Shown: positions 42,838 to 50,044, numbered from the stretch's first letter. The stretch is 62,238 nucleotides of DNA from Chloroflexota bacterium (GCA_009840175.1 VXOI01000043.1:1-62238); one strand, 5' to 3'. Notes: generated from the sequence alone by a model not told the origin. A program made the numbers and translations.

Positions 42838-42925
42838 TCTTCGTTGTCGCCCTGAGCGAAGTGAAGGGTCTGCCTTCTCCAAACAGGATTCTTCGCTGCG
42901 CTCAGAATGACAATCTTGCTGAAGC
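42838..42925. repeat. Dispersed inverted repeat between asd and dapA
   Basis: GCCCTGAGCGAAGTGAAGGG and AGGATTCTTCGCTGCGCTCA with GAATGAC form inverted, related arms of the CCTGAGCGAAG family, ending right at the asd stop. The 181-nt gap it occupies splits otherwise compact lysine genes. Confidence 0.7.
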
Positions 42926-43966
42926 CTAGACGCGAGTGGTTGCGGCGCGCGGCTTCAGGCGGTCGCGCTTCACCAGTTCCTCGGCTATCTGGAGGCTGTT
43001 GAGGGCCGCGCCCTTGCGGAGGTTGTCGGAGACAATCCACAGGGCCAGGCCGTTGGGGTTGGACAGGTCTTGCCGGATGCGGCCCACGAACACATCATCC
43101 TCGCCGGAAACGTCCCACGGCATGGGGTAAGCGTTGTTGGCTGGGTCGTCCAGCACCGTCAGTCCGGGCATGGACGCCAGCGCCTCGCGGGCCTCGCCCA
43201 CGGACACGGGCCGCTCAAACTCCAGGTGCACCGCCGCGCTGTGGGACACGTACACCGGCACGCGGACGCAGGTGGCGGAGATGTGCAGCTCCGGGTCGTG
43301 GAGAATCTTCTGCGACTCCTGCCTCATCTTCTGTTCTTCGTAGGTGTAGCCGGTGTCCATGAAGCGGTCTATCTGCGGTATCAGGTTGTAGGCTATCTGG
43401 CCAGGCTCGCTGGCGGTGGCGCTGTGGTCGGCGTCAACCAGCCGCGCCGACTGCTCGCGCAGGTCGGCCACCAGCGAGGCCCCGGCGCCGGAAACCGACT
43501 GGTAGGTGTCGGCGATGACGCGGCGGATGGGCGCAAGCTCGCGCAGGGGATGGGCGGCCATGACCAGCGGCGTGGTAGAGCAGTTGGGAATGGAGATGAT
43601 GCCTTCGTGCCATTCCACGTCTTCGCCGTTGACCTCGGGAACCACCAGCGGCACGTTGGCCTCCATGCGGAAGGCCGAACCGTCGTCTATCACCACCGCT
43701 CCGGCGGCCACGGCGTGGGGAGCCAGATCGCGGCTGACGGCTGAGGTGGCCGAGATGAAGGCGACGTCCACGCCCTCGAAGGAGTCCTTCGTGGCTTCCT
43801 CGACCACCAGTTCCTCGCTGCCGACGGCGATGCGCTTGCCGGCGGAGCGCTTGGACGCCATCAGCCGCAGGCGGGGCGGCTTGGCATAGCGCTGCTCGAC
43901 GATGCGCAGGAACTCTGCGCCCACGGCTCCGGTAGCGCCAACAACGGCAATGGTCAAGTCTTCCAC
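42926..43966 (-). CDS. asd: Aspartate-semialdehyde dehydrogenase
   Basis: This 346-residue NADPH enzyme reduces aspartyl phosphate. It starts VEDLTIAVVGATGAVGAEFLR. The catalytic Cys lies in IISIPNCSTTPLVM, SVSGAGASLVADLREQ is the substrate loop, and the acid/base His lies in the TCVRVPVYVSHSAAVHLEFERP region. The GTG at 43,966 follows AAGGAG. An upstream frame extends 36 codons but lacks homology. It has its own extended -10 promoter immediately upstream. Confidence 0.95.
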   Translation of the reverse strand: MEDLTIAVVGATGAVGAEFLRIVEQRYAKPPRLRLMASKRSAGKRIAVGSEELVVEEATKDSFEGVDVAFISATSAVSRDLAPHAVAAGAVVIDDGSAFRMEANVPLVVPEVNGEDVEWHEGIISIPNCSTTPLVMAAHPLRELAPIRRVIADTYQSVSGAGASLVADLREQSARLVDADHSATASEPGQIAYNLIPQIDRFMDTGYTYEEQKMRQESQKILHDPELHISATCVRVPVYVSHSAAVHLEFERPVSVGEAREALASMPGLTVLDDPANNAYPMPWDVSGEDDVFVGRIRQDLSNPNGLALWIVSDNLRKGAALNSLQIAEELVKRDRLKPRAATTRV

Positions 43967-44002
43967 GGAAACACCTTCTCCTTTCTTGAGAATCACCAAA
44001 TT

Positions 44003-44011
44003 ACTATACCA
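44003..44011 (-). promoter_or_regulatory. Extended -10 promoter for asd
   Basis: On the minus strand TGG is followed by TATAGT (44,003-44,008), 36 nt before the GTG. No -35 match is present. The TAG stop of the upstream DUF2283-like gene is part of this -10. Confidence 0.5.
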
Positions 44012-44279
44012 GACGGGCGGGTTTTGCTGCCGCCGCTTGGGCGAATACCGGGGTGAGAAGTTCGGCAGCATCAAAGAATTCTATGTGGACCGGGACACCA
44101 TCATTCTCAAAGAAAACTATCAGGCCCTCGGTAATATCATGCCCTCCGTGTGGAGCGGGCCTGCCGTTCCCCAATGACAGCGTATCGCCATCGCTTTCAT
44201 AGAAGATGCTCAAGTTATCGGTCTTAAGAAATTTCTCGAATATCCTCTCTCCCTTTTCATTTCCGTGTATGACCACCAT
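44004..44279 (-). CDS. DUF2283-like protein, second copy
   Basis: This 91-residue product shares the pattern of the copy upstream: LSIFYESDGDTLSLGNGRPAPHGGHDITEGLIVFFENDGVPVHIEFFDAAELLTPVF. The DUF2283 core there is a strand with an acidic turn, then FF.NDG and DAAELL. The same phase stays open back to the TAG stop of the first copy (reading ...EHDESVAEAAIEKFLDPSTRES...), with no start codon before the ATG at 44,279. This copy may therefore once have been longer or fused. Antitoxin-like role inferred only. Confidence 0.6.
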   Translation of the reverse strand: MVVIHGNEKGERIFEKFLKTDNLSIFYESDGDTLSLGNGRPAPHGGHDITEGLIVFFENDGVPVHIEFFDAAELLTPVFAQAAAAKPARLV

Positions 44280-44369
44280 TGAATCGGATTCCCGGGTGGA
44301 CGGGTCGAGAAACTTTTCGATAGCGGCTTCCGCGACCGATTCATCGTGTTCACCGTAAACAACCGTGCT

Positions 44370-44603
44370 CTACTCTGATACCAGGGCTTCAGGGGGGCCA
44401 AAGAAAGGGCCGAGCAACTCTGCGGCATCAAATATCATAACGGCGGTAGGGGTGGTGCCGTCGTAGTCAAAGAAGACGATGACCTGGTTCTTCACTATGT
44501 CATAACCTCGAGGAGCCTGCTTCTCGTTAGACATCCAGAGGACATCGTTATCTGCGTCGTAGCTGATCTCCAGCTTCCCCTTCTGCAAATATATATCTGT
44601 CAC
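44370..44603 (-). CDS. DUF2283-like protein, first copy (putative antitoxin)
   Basis: This 77-residue protein has the DUF2283 layout: KLEISYDADNDVLWMSN, GYDIVKNQVIVFFDYDGTTPTAVMIFDAAELL. Its GTG start overlaps the TGA of the upstream DUF4258-like frame by GTGA. DUF2283 proteins commonly follow small ParE/DUF4258-type genes and are regarded as candidate antitoxins. It lies within the lysine gene cluster. Confidence 0.75.
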   Translation of the reverse strand: MTDIYLQKGKLEISYDADNDVLWMSNEKQAPRGYDIVKNQVIVFFDYDGTTPTAVMIFDAAELLGPFFGPPEALVSE

Positions 44604-44850
44604 GGCCTGCCCCTCTCCTGCATGGTCTGGTCGTCCTGAAACGCCGTTCGAAGTGCGCCGTCCCTGTCGAGTACCACCCTAAACCATATCCCGTCCTCCC
44701 TTTGTATTGTTGTTCAATGGGAAGTGTGGGGTTGCGTAGGGTTTCCATGACCCTTTCAGGAGTCGCTGAAGGATGTTTGTATTGTGACTTGAACAGCCAA
44801 TGTTCAGTCTTCGACAGCGCCTCAAACGCCTCGTGGGTCTCCGGGGTCAT
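44600..44850 (-). pseudogene. DUF4258/ParE-like small toxin gene with a -1 frame disruption
   Basis: The N-terminal frame reads MTPETHEAFEALSKTEHWLF, KSQYKHPSATPERVMETLRNPTLPIEQQYKG. From there the expected continuation (EDGIWFRVVLDRDGALRTAF then QDDQTMQERGRP and TGA) is found in the -1 frame, after the codons AAA GGG at about 44,693. The rejoined product would be about 83 residues and ends overlapping the DUF2283 start. Reading straight through gives a 100-residue product with an unlike tail. It is either a broken gene, a sequencing error, or a programmed -1 shift. It starts 3 nt after the dapB stop. Family assignment is tentative. Confidence 0.6.
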
Positions 44851-44853
44851 GCC

Positions 44854-45639
44854 CTACAACCCCAGCACGTTCTCCAATCCTACCACCAGGCCGGGCTTGG
44901 CGGCGGCTTCGCGGATGCAGCGGACTACGCCGGGCATATAGCAGTCGCGGCCCAGGGTGTCGTGGCGCAAGGTGACGGTCTGGCCCGCCGCGCCGAAGAC
45001 GACCTCGTGGTGGGCGCTCCGGCCGGGCAGGCGGACGCTGTGTACGGTTACGCCATTGACGTTGCCGCCCCGGGTTTCGGGCAGGTTTTCCTTTTCGGTG
45101 ACGTTGCGGGCGAACTGCTTCTGTTCCGCCAGGCTGTTGGCGAGGTTCAGCGAGAAGCCGGAGGGCGCGTCTATCTTCATCTCGTGGTGGGACTCCACGA
45201 TGTCCACGTAGTCGAAGAAGGGCGCGACCTGCTCGGCCAGCTTCTTCAGCACTATTGCGCCCAGGGCGAAGTTGGGCGCGACGATGATGCCGACGCCGTT
45301 GTCGTTGGCGAGTGCGTCGAGCTGCGCGTGATGGTCGGCGTTCAGGCCGCTGGAACCCAGCACCAGGTTGACCTTGCGGGCGGCGGCGGCGTGAGCGGCC
45401 TCCATGCAGGCGGCGGAGTTGGTGAAGTCCACCATTGCGTCGGGGCGGGTGTCGTCCAGCATTTGCGACAGGTTAGTGGACAGGGGCACCTCGCCCGACG
45501 GCGTGGACAGCACCCCACCCCGGTCGGTGCGGCAGACCGCGCCCACCAGCTCCATATCGTTCTCGCGGCAGACGGCGGCGACGGTCTCGACGCCCATCTT
45601 GCCGGTCGCGCCATGTATCACAACTCGAATCCCAGCCAT
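44854..45639 (-). CDS. dapB: 4-Hydroxy-tetrahydrodipicolinate reductase
   Basis: This 261-residue NAD(P)H reductase of lysine synthesis has the Rossmann motif VIHGATGKMG. Asp/Thr in VDFTNSAACMEA, the catalytic VESHHEMKIDAPSG (His-His and Lys) and HSVRLPGRSAHHEVVFG are all present. The ATG at 45,639 has GGAGG five bases before it. It is downstream of pnp, across a strong hairpin, and directly upstream of the toxin-antitoxin-like cassette. Confidence 0.95.
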   Translation of the reverse strand: MAGIRVVIHGATGKMGVETVAAVCRENDMELVGAVCRTDRGGVLSTPSGEVPLSTNLSQMLDDTRPDAMVDFTNSAACMEAAHAAAARKVNLVLGSSGLNADHHAQLDALANDNGVGIIVAPNFALGAIVLKKLAEQVAPFFDYVDIVESHHEMKIDAPSGFSLNLANSLAEQKQFARNVTEKENLPETRGGNVNGVTVHSVRLPGRSAHHEVVFGAAGQTVTLRHDTLGRDCYMPGVVRCIREAAAKPGLVVGLENVLGL

Positions 45640-45682
45640 CATTGCCTCCATGCGGGATGATTGAGCGGAATCATTAAAAGCG

Positions 45683-45717
45683 AAGAGCGCAGAGGAAAAC
45701 AAGCCCTCTGCGCTCTT
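45683..45717 (-). terminator. Hairpin terminator after pnp
   Basis: AAGAGCGCAGAGG / CCTCTGCGCTCTT gives a 13-bp perfect stem with a 9-nt loop. On the minus strand it is followed by CGCTTTTAATG. It separates pnp from dapB. Confidence 0.75.
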
Positions 45718-45738
45718 TGTGATCTTGCGCCGGAAATC

Positions 45739-48066
45739 CTACGTGCGCGGGCCGCTCGGGCCGCGTCCGCCGCCGTCGAAGCGGCGTTCCTGGCCTGCGC
45801 CGGGGCCGCGTCCGCCGCCCATGGGGCGTCCGCCGCCACCGCCGTTGCGCCGCCCGCCGCCGCCATTGCCGCCGCGTCCACCGCCGAAGCCGCCGCCGTT
45901 GCGGCCTCCCCGGTCGCCGCCGCGTCCGCCGCGGTCAAAGGCCGGACGAGGGGAGTCAGTGCGCGGCGCGGGCGGGCTGTCGTCGCCGAAGAGGGCGCGG
46001 CGAGACAGGTTGACCCGGCCCTGCGAGTCTATCTCATGGATCATCACCGTGATTTCCTGGCCCTCGGTCAGGTCCTCTTCCAGGTCGCCCAGGTCTCCGT
46101 TGCGGATGAGGCCGTCGCGGCCCGGCACCAGCTCGACGAAGGCGCCGAAGTTGGTCAGGCGCACCACCTTGCCGGTGAAGATGTCGCCGATGGCCAGCTC
46201 GCGGGTCAGGCTGTCCACCTTGGAATGCGCCATCTCCAGCTTGGTCTGATCAACCCCGCCGATGGTCACCGTGCCGTCGTCCTGCACGTCTATGTTGGTG
46301 CCGGTCTCTTCCTGGATGGCGCGAATGACGCGCCCGCCCGGGCCGATGAGGGCGCCAATCTTGTCTGGGTTGATCTTCAGCCGGATCATCTTGGGGGCGT
46401 GAGGGCTCATCTGATTGTTGGGGCTGGTGATGGCCTGGGCCATCTTGTCCATGATGTACAGCCGCCCGATGCGGGCCTGCTCCAGCGCCTCCGCCAGGAT
46501 TTCCTGAGTCAGGCCGGTCCACTTGATGTCCATCTGCAGGGCGTTGACGCCGTTGGCGGTCCCGGCGACCTTGAAGTCCATGTCGCCCAGGAAGTCCTCA
46601 ATGCCCTGGATGTCGCTGAGGATGGCGTACTGGCCGTCGTCGTTGGTCACCAGTCCCATGGCGATGCCGGCCACCGGAGCCTTGACCGGGATGCCGGCGT
46701 CCATCAGGGCCAGGGAAGTGCCGCAGACGCTGCCCATGGAGGTGCTGCCGTTGGAGGAGAGTACTTCCGACACCACGCGGACGGCGTATGGGAACTCGTC
46801 TTCGGAGGGCAGGGCGGGCAGGATGGCCCGCTCGGCCAGCGCGCCGTGGCCGATTTCGCGGCGGCCCGGCGATCCCACACGGCGGGCCTCGCCGGTGGAG
46901 AAGGACGGGAAGTTGTAGTGGTGCATGAAGCGCCTGGTGTTATCCGGCCCCACGGTGTCGAGCGTCTGCTTCATGGACAGAGAGCCGACGGTCACGGTGG
47001 ACAGCACCTGGGTCATGCCGCGGGTGAACAGGCCGGAGCCGTGGGTGCGGGGCAGGACGCCCACCTCGCAGGAGATGGGGCGAATCTCTTCCAGCGAGCG
47101 CCCGTCGGGGCGGATGTGCTGTTGCAGGATGCGGCGGCGCACCTCGTCGCGCATTACGCTCTTGAAGCCCTCGGAGAGGACCTTGTCGCCGTATTCCTCG
47201 GCCAGCTTTTCGGAGACCTCGTCGCGCAGGGCGTTCTCGCGGGCTTCCAGCGCCACCTTGTCCAGGTTTTCTTCCAGCGCGTCGGCCAGGCGGGTGCCCA
47301 CTACGCCGCGGATGCTGCTGTCCAGCTTCGCGGCTGCTTCCTTGTCGCTCTTGACCTCGATCTTGGGCTGCCCAACGCTGGCGACCAGCTCCTCAATGAG
47401 CGAGATGATTTCGCTGTTGGCTTCCTGGGCGCGGCGGATGCATTCGAGGATGACTTCCTCGGATACCTCGTCGGAACCGGCTTCCACCATGATGATGGCG
47501 TCGCGGGTGCCGCCGATGACCATGCTGAGGGTGCTGCTATCGCTTTCGTCGTAGGTCGGGTTGATGATGTACTGCCCGTTGCGGTAGGCGATGCGGCAGG
47601 CGCCGATGGGCCCCTCGAAGGGGATCTGCGAGATGGCGAGGGCCGCCGACGCGCCGACCATGGCCAGGATTTCCGGCGGGTTCTCCTGGTCGGCGGACAA
47701 CACGGTCAGAGTAATCTGTACGTCGTTGTGCAGGCCCTTGGGGAACAGAGGGCGGATGGAGCGGTCGGTGAGCCGGGAAGCGAGGATGCCCTCCTGTCCG
47801 GGGCGGCCTTCGCGCCGGAAGAAGCTGCCGGGGATGCGTCCGGCGGCGTAGAGCCTTTCTTCGTAGTCCACGGTAAGGGGCAGAAAGTCTATGTCCTCGG
47901 CACGGGGGCGGTCCGACATGACGGCGGTGGCCAGCACGATGGACTCGCCGTAGCGGACGGTGACCGCGCCGTGGGCCTGGAAGGCGAGGCGGCCGGTTTC
48001 GAGGACCAGGGTTTCCCCGCCGATGTCGCGGTGGACCACTGTGGGGGTTGCAAGTTGAGTTGCCAT
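45739..48066 (-). CDS. pnp: Polyribonucleotide nucleotidyltransferase with Gly/Arg-rich tail
   Basis: This 775-residue phosphorolytic 3'-5' exoribonuclease has two RNase PH-like domains (first core with FFRREGRPGQEGILASRLTDR, second with THGSGLFTRGMTQVLSTVT, then the catalytic DVPDDG-type region seen as SVCGTSLALMDAG and the IEDFLGDMDFKVAGT metal site). A KH domain follows (INPDKIGALIGPGGRVIRAIQEETG) and then an S1 domain (GDIFTGKVVRLTNFGAFVELVPGRDGL). The last 80 residues are a disordered RGG/Gly-rich tail. Upstream start codons exist; the ATG at 48,066 fits the family. Confidence 0.96.
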   Translation of the reverse strand: MATQLATPTVVHRDIGGETLVLETGRLAFQAHGAVTVRYGESIVLATAVMSDRPRAEDIDFLPLTVDYEERLYAAGRIPGSFFRREGRPGQEGILASRLTDRSIRPLFPKGLHNDVQITLTVLSADQENPPEILAMVGASAALAISQIPFEGPIGACRIAYRNGQYIINPTYDESDSSTLSMVIGGTRDAIIMVEAGSDEVSEEVILECIRRAQEANSEIISLIEELVASVGQPKIEVKSDKEAAAKLDSSIRGVVGTRLADALEENLDKVALEARENALRDEVSEKLAEEYGDKVLSEGFKSVMRDEVRRRILQQHIRPDGRSLEEIRPISCEVGVLPRTHGSGLFTRGMTQVLSTVTVGSLSMKQTLDTVGPDNTRRFMHHYNFPSFSTGEARRVGSPGRREIGHGALAERAILPALPSEDEFPYAVRVVSEVLSSNGSTSMGSVCGTSLALMDAGIPVKAPVAGIAMGLVTNDDGQYAILSDIQGIEDFLGDMDFKVAGTANGVNALQMDIKWTGLTQEILAEALEQARIGRLYIMDKMAQAITSPNNQMSPHAPKMIRLKINPDKIGALIGPGGRVIRAIQEETGTNIDVQDDGTVTIGGVDQTKLEMAHSKVDSLTRELAIGDIFTGKVVRLTNFGAFVELVPGRDGLIRNGDLGDLEEDLTEGQEITVMIHEIDSQGRVNLSRRALFGDDSPPAPRTDSPRPAFDRGGRGGDRGGRNGGGFGGGRGGNGGGGRRNGGGGGRPMGGGRGPGAGQERRFDGGGRGPSGPRT

Positions 48067-48143
48067 AATAAAACGCATGACCTCACACAAAGGTGAGTTA
48101 GGCGGGAAGACAGCAGGGGAGGGGACGTGGCTAGACGTAAAAC

Positions 48144-48166
48144 AGCCCCGATTAGGTGTCGGGGCT
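48144..48166 (-). terminator. rpsO terminator/processing hairpin
   Basis: AGCCCCGA / TCGGGGCT gives an 8-bp stem with a 7-nt loop, followed on the minus strand by GTTTTA. It lies between rpsO and pnp, where many bacteria have an attenuating or RNase III-processed hairpin. Confidence 0.75.
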
Positions 48167-48180
48167 GGTGGAAACCGAAT

Positions 48181-48447
48181 CTACCGGCGCAGACCAAGCC
48201 TTGTTATGAGTGTCTGGTAGCGGTTGACATCTTCTTTGCTCAGGTAGTTCAGCAGACGCCGCCGCCTGGAGACCATGCCCTGCAAGCCGCGACGGGAGTG
48301 TACGTCTTTGCGGTGCGTCCGCAGGTGATCGGTGAGCCGTTTTATGTTCTCGGTGAGAACTGCTACCTGGATCTCGGCGGAACCGGTATCCCGGTCGTTG
48401 ATGCGGTATTCACGGATGATGTTTGTTTTGGTTTCGCCGTCTAGCAT
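48181..48447 (-). CDS. rpsO: 30S ribosomal protein S15
   Basis: This 88-residue protein includes [48 protein letters not shown] and [13 protein letters not shown], the full S15 signature, with normal length and end. The ATG at 48,447 is chosen by homology; a longer frame upstream lacks it. The order rpsO-pnp is widely conserved. Confidence 0.97.
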   Translation of the reverse strand: MLDGETKTNIIREYRINDRDTGSAEIQVAVLTENIKRLTDHLRTHRKDVHSRRGLQGMVSRRRRLLNYLSKEDVNRYQTLITRLGLRR

Positions 48448-48497
48448 TTGGTGCGTCTTCGCTTCTCTTGCTTCTTCTTTATCTAACTTCCGAGTTG

Positions 48498-48526
48498 ATT
48501 CTATCACGGCGGGCCGGGGTTAGCAA
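48498..48526 (-). promoter_or_regulatory. rpsO-pnp promoter
   Basis: On the minus strand a -35 TTGCTA (48,521-48,526), a 17-nt spacer and a -10 TAGAAT (48,498-48,503) lie about 50 nt before the rpsO ATG. The left target duplication of the mobile element ends only 10 bp upstream of the -35. Confidence 0.7.
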
Positions 48527-48535
48527 CCGCGGGGG

Positions 48536-48541
48536 ACACTG
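48536..48541. repeat. Target-site duplication, left copy (ACACTG)
   Basis: ACACTG directly abuts the left terminal inverted repeat and is repeated in the same orientation at 54,803-54,808. Confidence 0.85.
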
Positions 48542-48560
48542 TAGAAAATTGCAAAACTCC
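48542..48560 (+). repeat. Left terminal inverted repeat (19 bp)
   Basis: TAGAAAATTGCAAAACTCC. A partial subterminal copy, GAAAATTGC, recurs at 48,567-48,575. Confidence 0.88.
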
Positions 48561-48696
48561 CGTTCTGAAAATTGCTGACAGTAGCGTGCTTCGTGTTGCG
48601 CGGTACTAGGAAATCCCTGCCAGGTGTGATAGCGTGAGGACGCCCCCAAATTGAAAGCCCCCGGCGGCAACCAGGGGCTAAAGAGGATCCGGGTCC

Positions 48697-48748
48697 TGAC
48701 AGACACCCAAGACGTTTCTCATCGTGACAGGTGGGGGCGTGTCTGTCA
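48697..48748. repeat. 10-bp inverted repeat near the left end of the element
   Basis: TGACAGACAC (48,697-48,706) and GTGTCTGTCA (48,739-48,748) are perfect inverted repeats 32 nt apart, ending 28 nt before the ATG of the 42-aa frame. It could be an operator or a hairpin leader. The rest of the left 230 nt of the element shows a weak AGCCCC/GGGGCT hairpin and no gene. Confidence 0.6.
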
Positions 48749-48776
48749 AGCGGGCCGGGTCCGATAGGAGTCGGCC

Positions 48777-48905
48777 ATGTCTGAGATTCACATATACAGC
48801 GACTGCCCTGAAAACAAACCCATCCCGGAGTTGGCCCGTATCCGCTTGCTCTGGCTCGCACGCACTTGTCGCGGCTGTCTGCGACGGCAGTGGTTGGAGG
48901 CGTGA
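48777..48905 (+). CDS. Possible 42-aa Cys-containing mini-protein
   Basis: The ATG follows TAGGAG with a 6-nt spacing. The product (MSEIHIYSDCPENKPIPELA, then RIRLLWLARTCRGCLRRQWL) is basic with three Cys, including TCRGC. It is too short for a firm call. It lies just right of the inverted repeat and diverges from nothing else. No family is known to me. Confidence 0.4.
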   Translation: MSEIHIYSDCPENKPIPELARIRLLWLARTCRGCLRRQWLEA

Positions 48906-48928
48906 CAAGACAAATATCACCTACCGCA

Positions 48929-49249
48929 TCAAGCCCAAGGGCTTTGGGGAAGTTTGATACCGCCCTGCGGGCGTCCAAGCGCCCGCCATTCCGCGTTCGT
49001 CAGGTTCGTGCGGTTCTTGCCGTGAAAGCATGGCCAACACAAGACCTGCGCGTTTTTCAACTCTACCGTCCCGCCGCGCTTGAGCGGCACCTTGAAGTCG
49101 ATGGCTAACTCACCGTGCAACGCCAATTGCGTCTCGTTCAGCTTTGTGGAAAACCGTTCCCCGCATCCTTGGCACTTTCCTCCAGCCTCCCGAATCAGGT
49201 CCTTCCTGATAAGCATTGTGGGCCTGCCATACGGTGATCGCTTCGGCAT
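48929..49249 (-). CDS. HNH-endonuclease-like protein with altered catalytic His
   Basis: This 106-residue protein has the HNH layout: KCQGCGERF (first Cys pair), then ELAIDFKVPLKRGG, where the family has D-H, then VELKNAQVLCWPCFHGKNRT (Asn plus second CxxC and terminal His). The first catalytic His is Phe here, so nicking activity is doubtful although zinc binding is intact. GGAGG stands 6 nt before the ATG. It is within the mobile element. Confidence 0.75.
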   Translation of the reverse strand: MPKRSPYGRPTMLIRKDLIREAGGKCQGCGERFSTKLNETQLALHGELAIDFKVPLKRGGTVELKNAQVLCWPCFHGKNRTNLTNAEWRALGRPQGGIKLPQSPWA

Positions 49250-49293
49250 CTCTGACCTCCATTAACACCTTGAAATGGTCTGTTCCGGCAACG

Positions 49294-49725
49294 CTACTCT
49301 TTCCTTTCCTGCTTCCCGAACAGCATACCGCCCACAGCACCCGTACCCAAAGCCACCAACCCGACTATGACTATGACGCCCGCGAGGACTACAACTTCCT
49401 CCAAGTATGGCCAAGGGTTGCCGTCTGTCTCGTCCGAAAGCCATGACCAAGCGGCCATAAAGGCGGCAAGCGTCCCGAGTGTCCAGATAAACCATTCGAT
49501 GTACCTGTCCCATTCACCCACTCTGGTAGGTATCCTTTGTATGGCGATTGCGAACGCCGCGATGAGAGCGCAGCCAGCCGCCTTTGCTCCGTCGTCATAC
49601 TCGGAGGTTGTTCGCCCCGTGAAAGTGATGATGTTCGCTGGATCCCATACCAAGATTGCGAACAGAAATATGTAGCCACAGGCGGTTGCTGCTGCTTTGA
49701 ATCCAAATACGGCTTTATCAGACAT
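49294..49725 (-). CDS. Four-span membrane protein, hypothetical
   Basis: This 143-residue protein has hydrophobic segments at about 10-28, 47-60, 82-98 and 112-135, with short charged loops and a basic end (GKQERKE). GGAGA precedes the ATG. It lies 44 nt upstream of the HNH-like gene on the same strand, so the two form a unit. No family is recognised. Confidence 0.65.
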   Translation of the reverse strand: MSDKAVFGFKAAATACGYIFLFAILVWDPANIITFTGRTTSEYDDGAKAAGCALIAAFAIAIQRIPTRVGEWDRYIEWFIWTLGTLAAFMAAWSWLSDETDGNPWPYLEEVVVLAGVIVIVGLVALGTGAVGGMLFGKQERKE

Positions 49726-49859
49726 ATACTCTCCTGCGTACAGCTTCGTCCCCCACGCTCACTAACAGCGGTAGACGAAATAGGCAATATAATGCGTCTA
49801 GCCTGAATCAATATCGCTGATTGATGCCACAAAATATAGCATTCCAGTCACAAAAGTGG

Positions 49860-49865
49860 TAGAAT
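49860..49865 (+). promoter_or_regulatory. Candidate -10 element before the structured leader
   Basis: TAGAAT lies about 10 nt upstream of the first hairpin of the leader. No matching -35 is visible, so this promoter is uncertain. Confidence 0.35.
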
Positions 49866-49881
49866 TTCCGTACCAAAAAGA

Positions 49882-50026
49882 GAAGCCCGGCACTGCAATG
49901 CCGGGCTTCGATGGGGCCACCCGTCTAGTGGCTACCTATGTGGATGCAACACCACATATTGTAGCCCTTACGGATTCGGTTTGTCCAGCCCCATCGAAGC
50001 CTCTTTTCGGTGGGGCTTTCCTATTT
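49882..50026. ncRNA. Structured leader or small RNA with mutually exclusive hairpins
   Basis: Hairpin 1: GAAGCCCGGCA/TGCCGGGCTTC (49,882-49,909), 11 perfect pairs. A long-range stem GGCTTCGATGGGGC/GCCCCATCGAAGCC (49,904-49,917 with 49,988-50,001), 14 perfect pairs, encloses a branched hairpin GCTAC-TATGTGG/CCACATA-GTAGC (49,931-49,965). A third hairpin, AGCCCCATCGAA/TTCGGTGGGGCT (49,987-50,017), is followed by TTCCTATTT. It competes with the long-range stem, as a terminator competes with an anti-terminator. On the minus strand hairpin 1 is itself followed by TCTTTTTGG, so a minus-strand small RNA is equally possible. It precedes the gene at 50,045. Confidence 0.6.
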
Positions 50027-50044
50027 CCGCAAGGGTGGTGTGTT

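Noticed and set aside
44210..44431. Alternative frame over the DUF2283-like genes
   Set aside because: Its composition is unlike protein and the DUF2283 frames explain the same DNA.
49882..50026. IscB/IsrB-type guide RNA (HEARO) next to an HNH protein
   Set aside because: The HNH-like protein is too short, lacks RuvC parts and a catalytic His, and the RNA structure does not match the known guide architecture.
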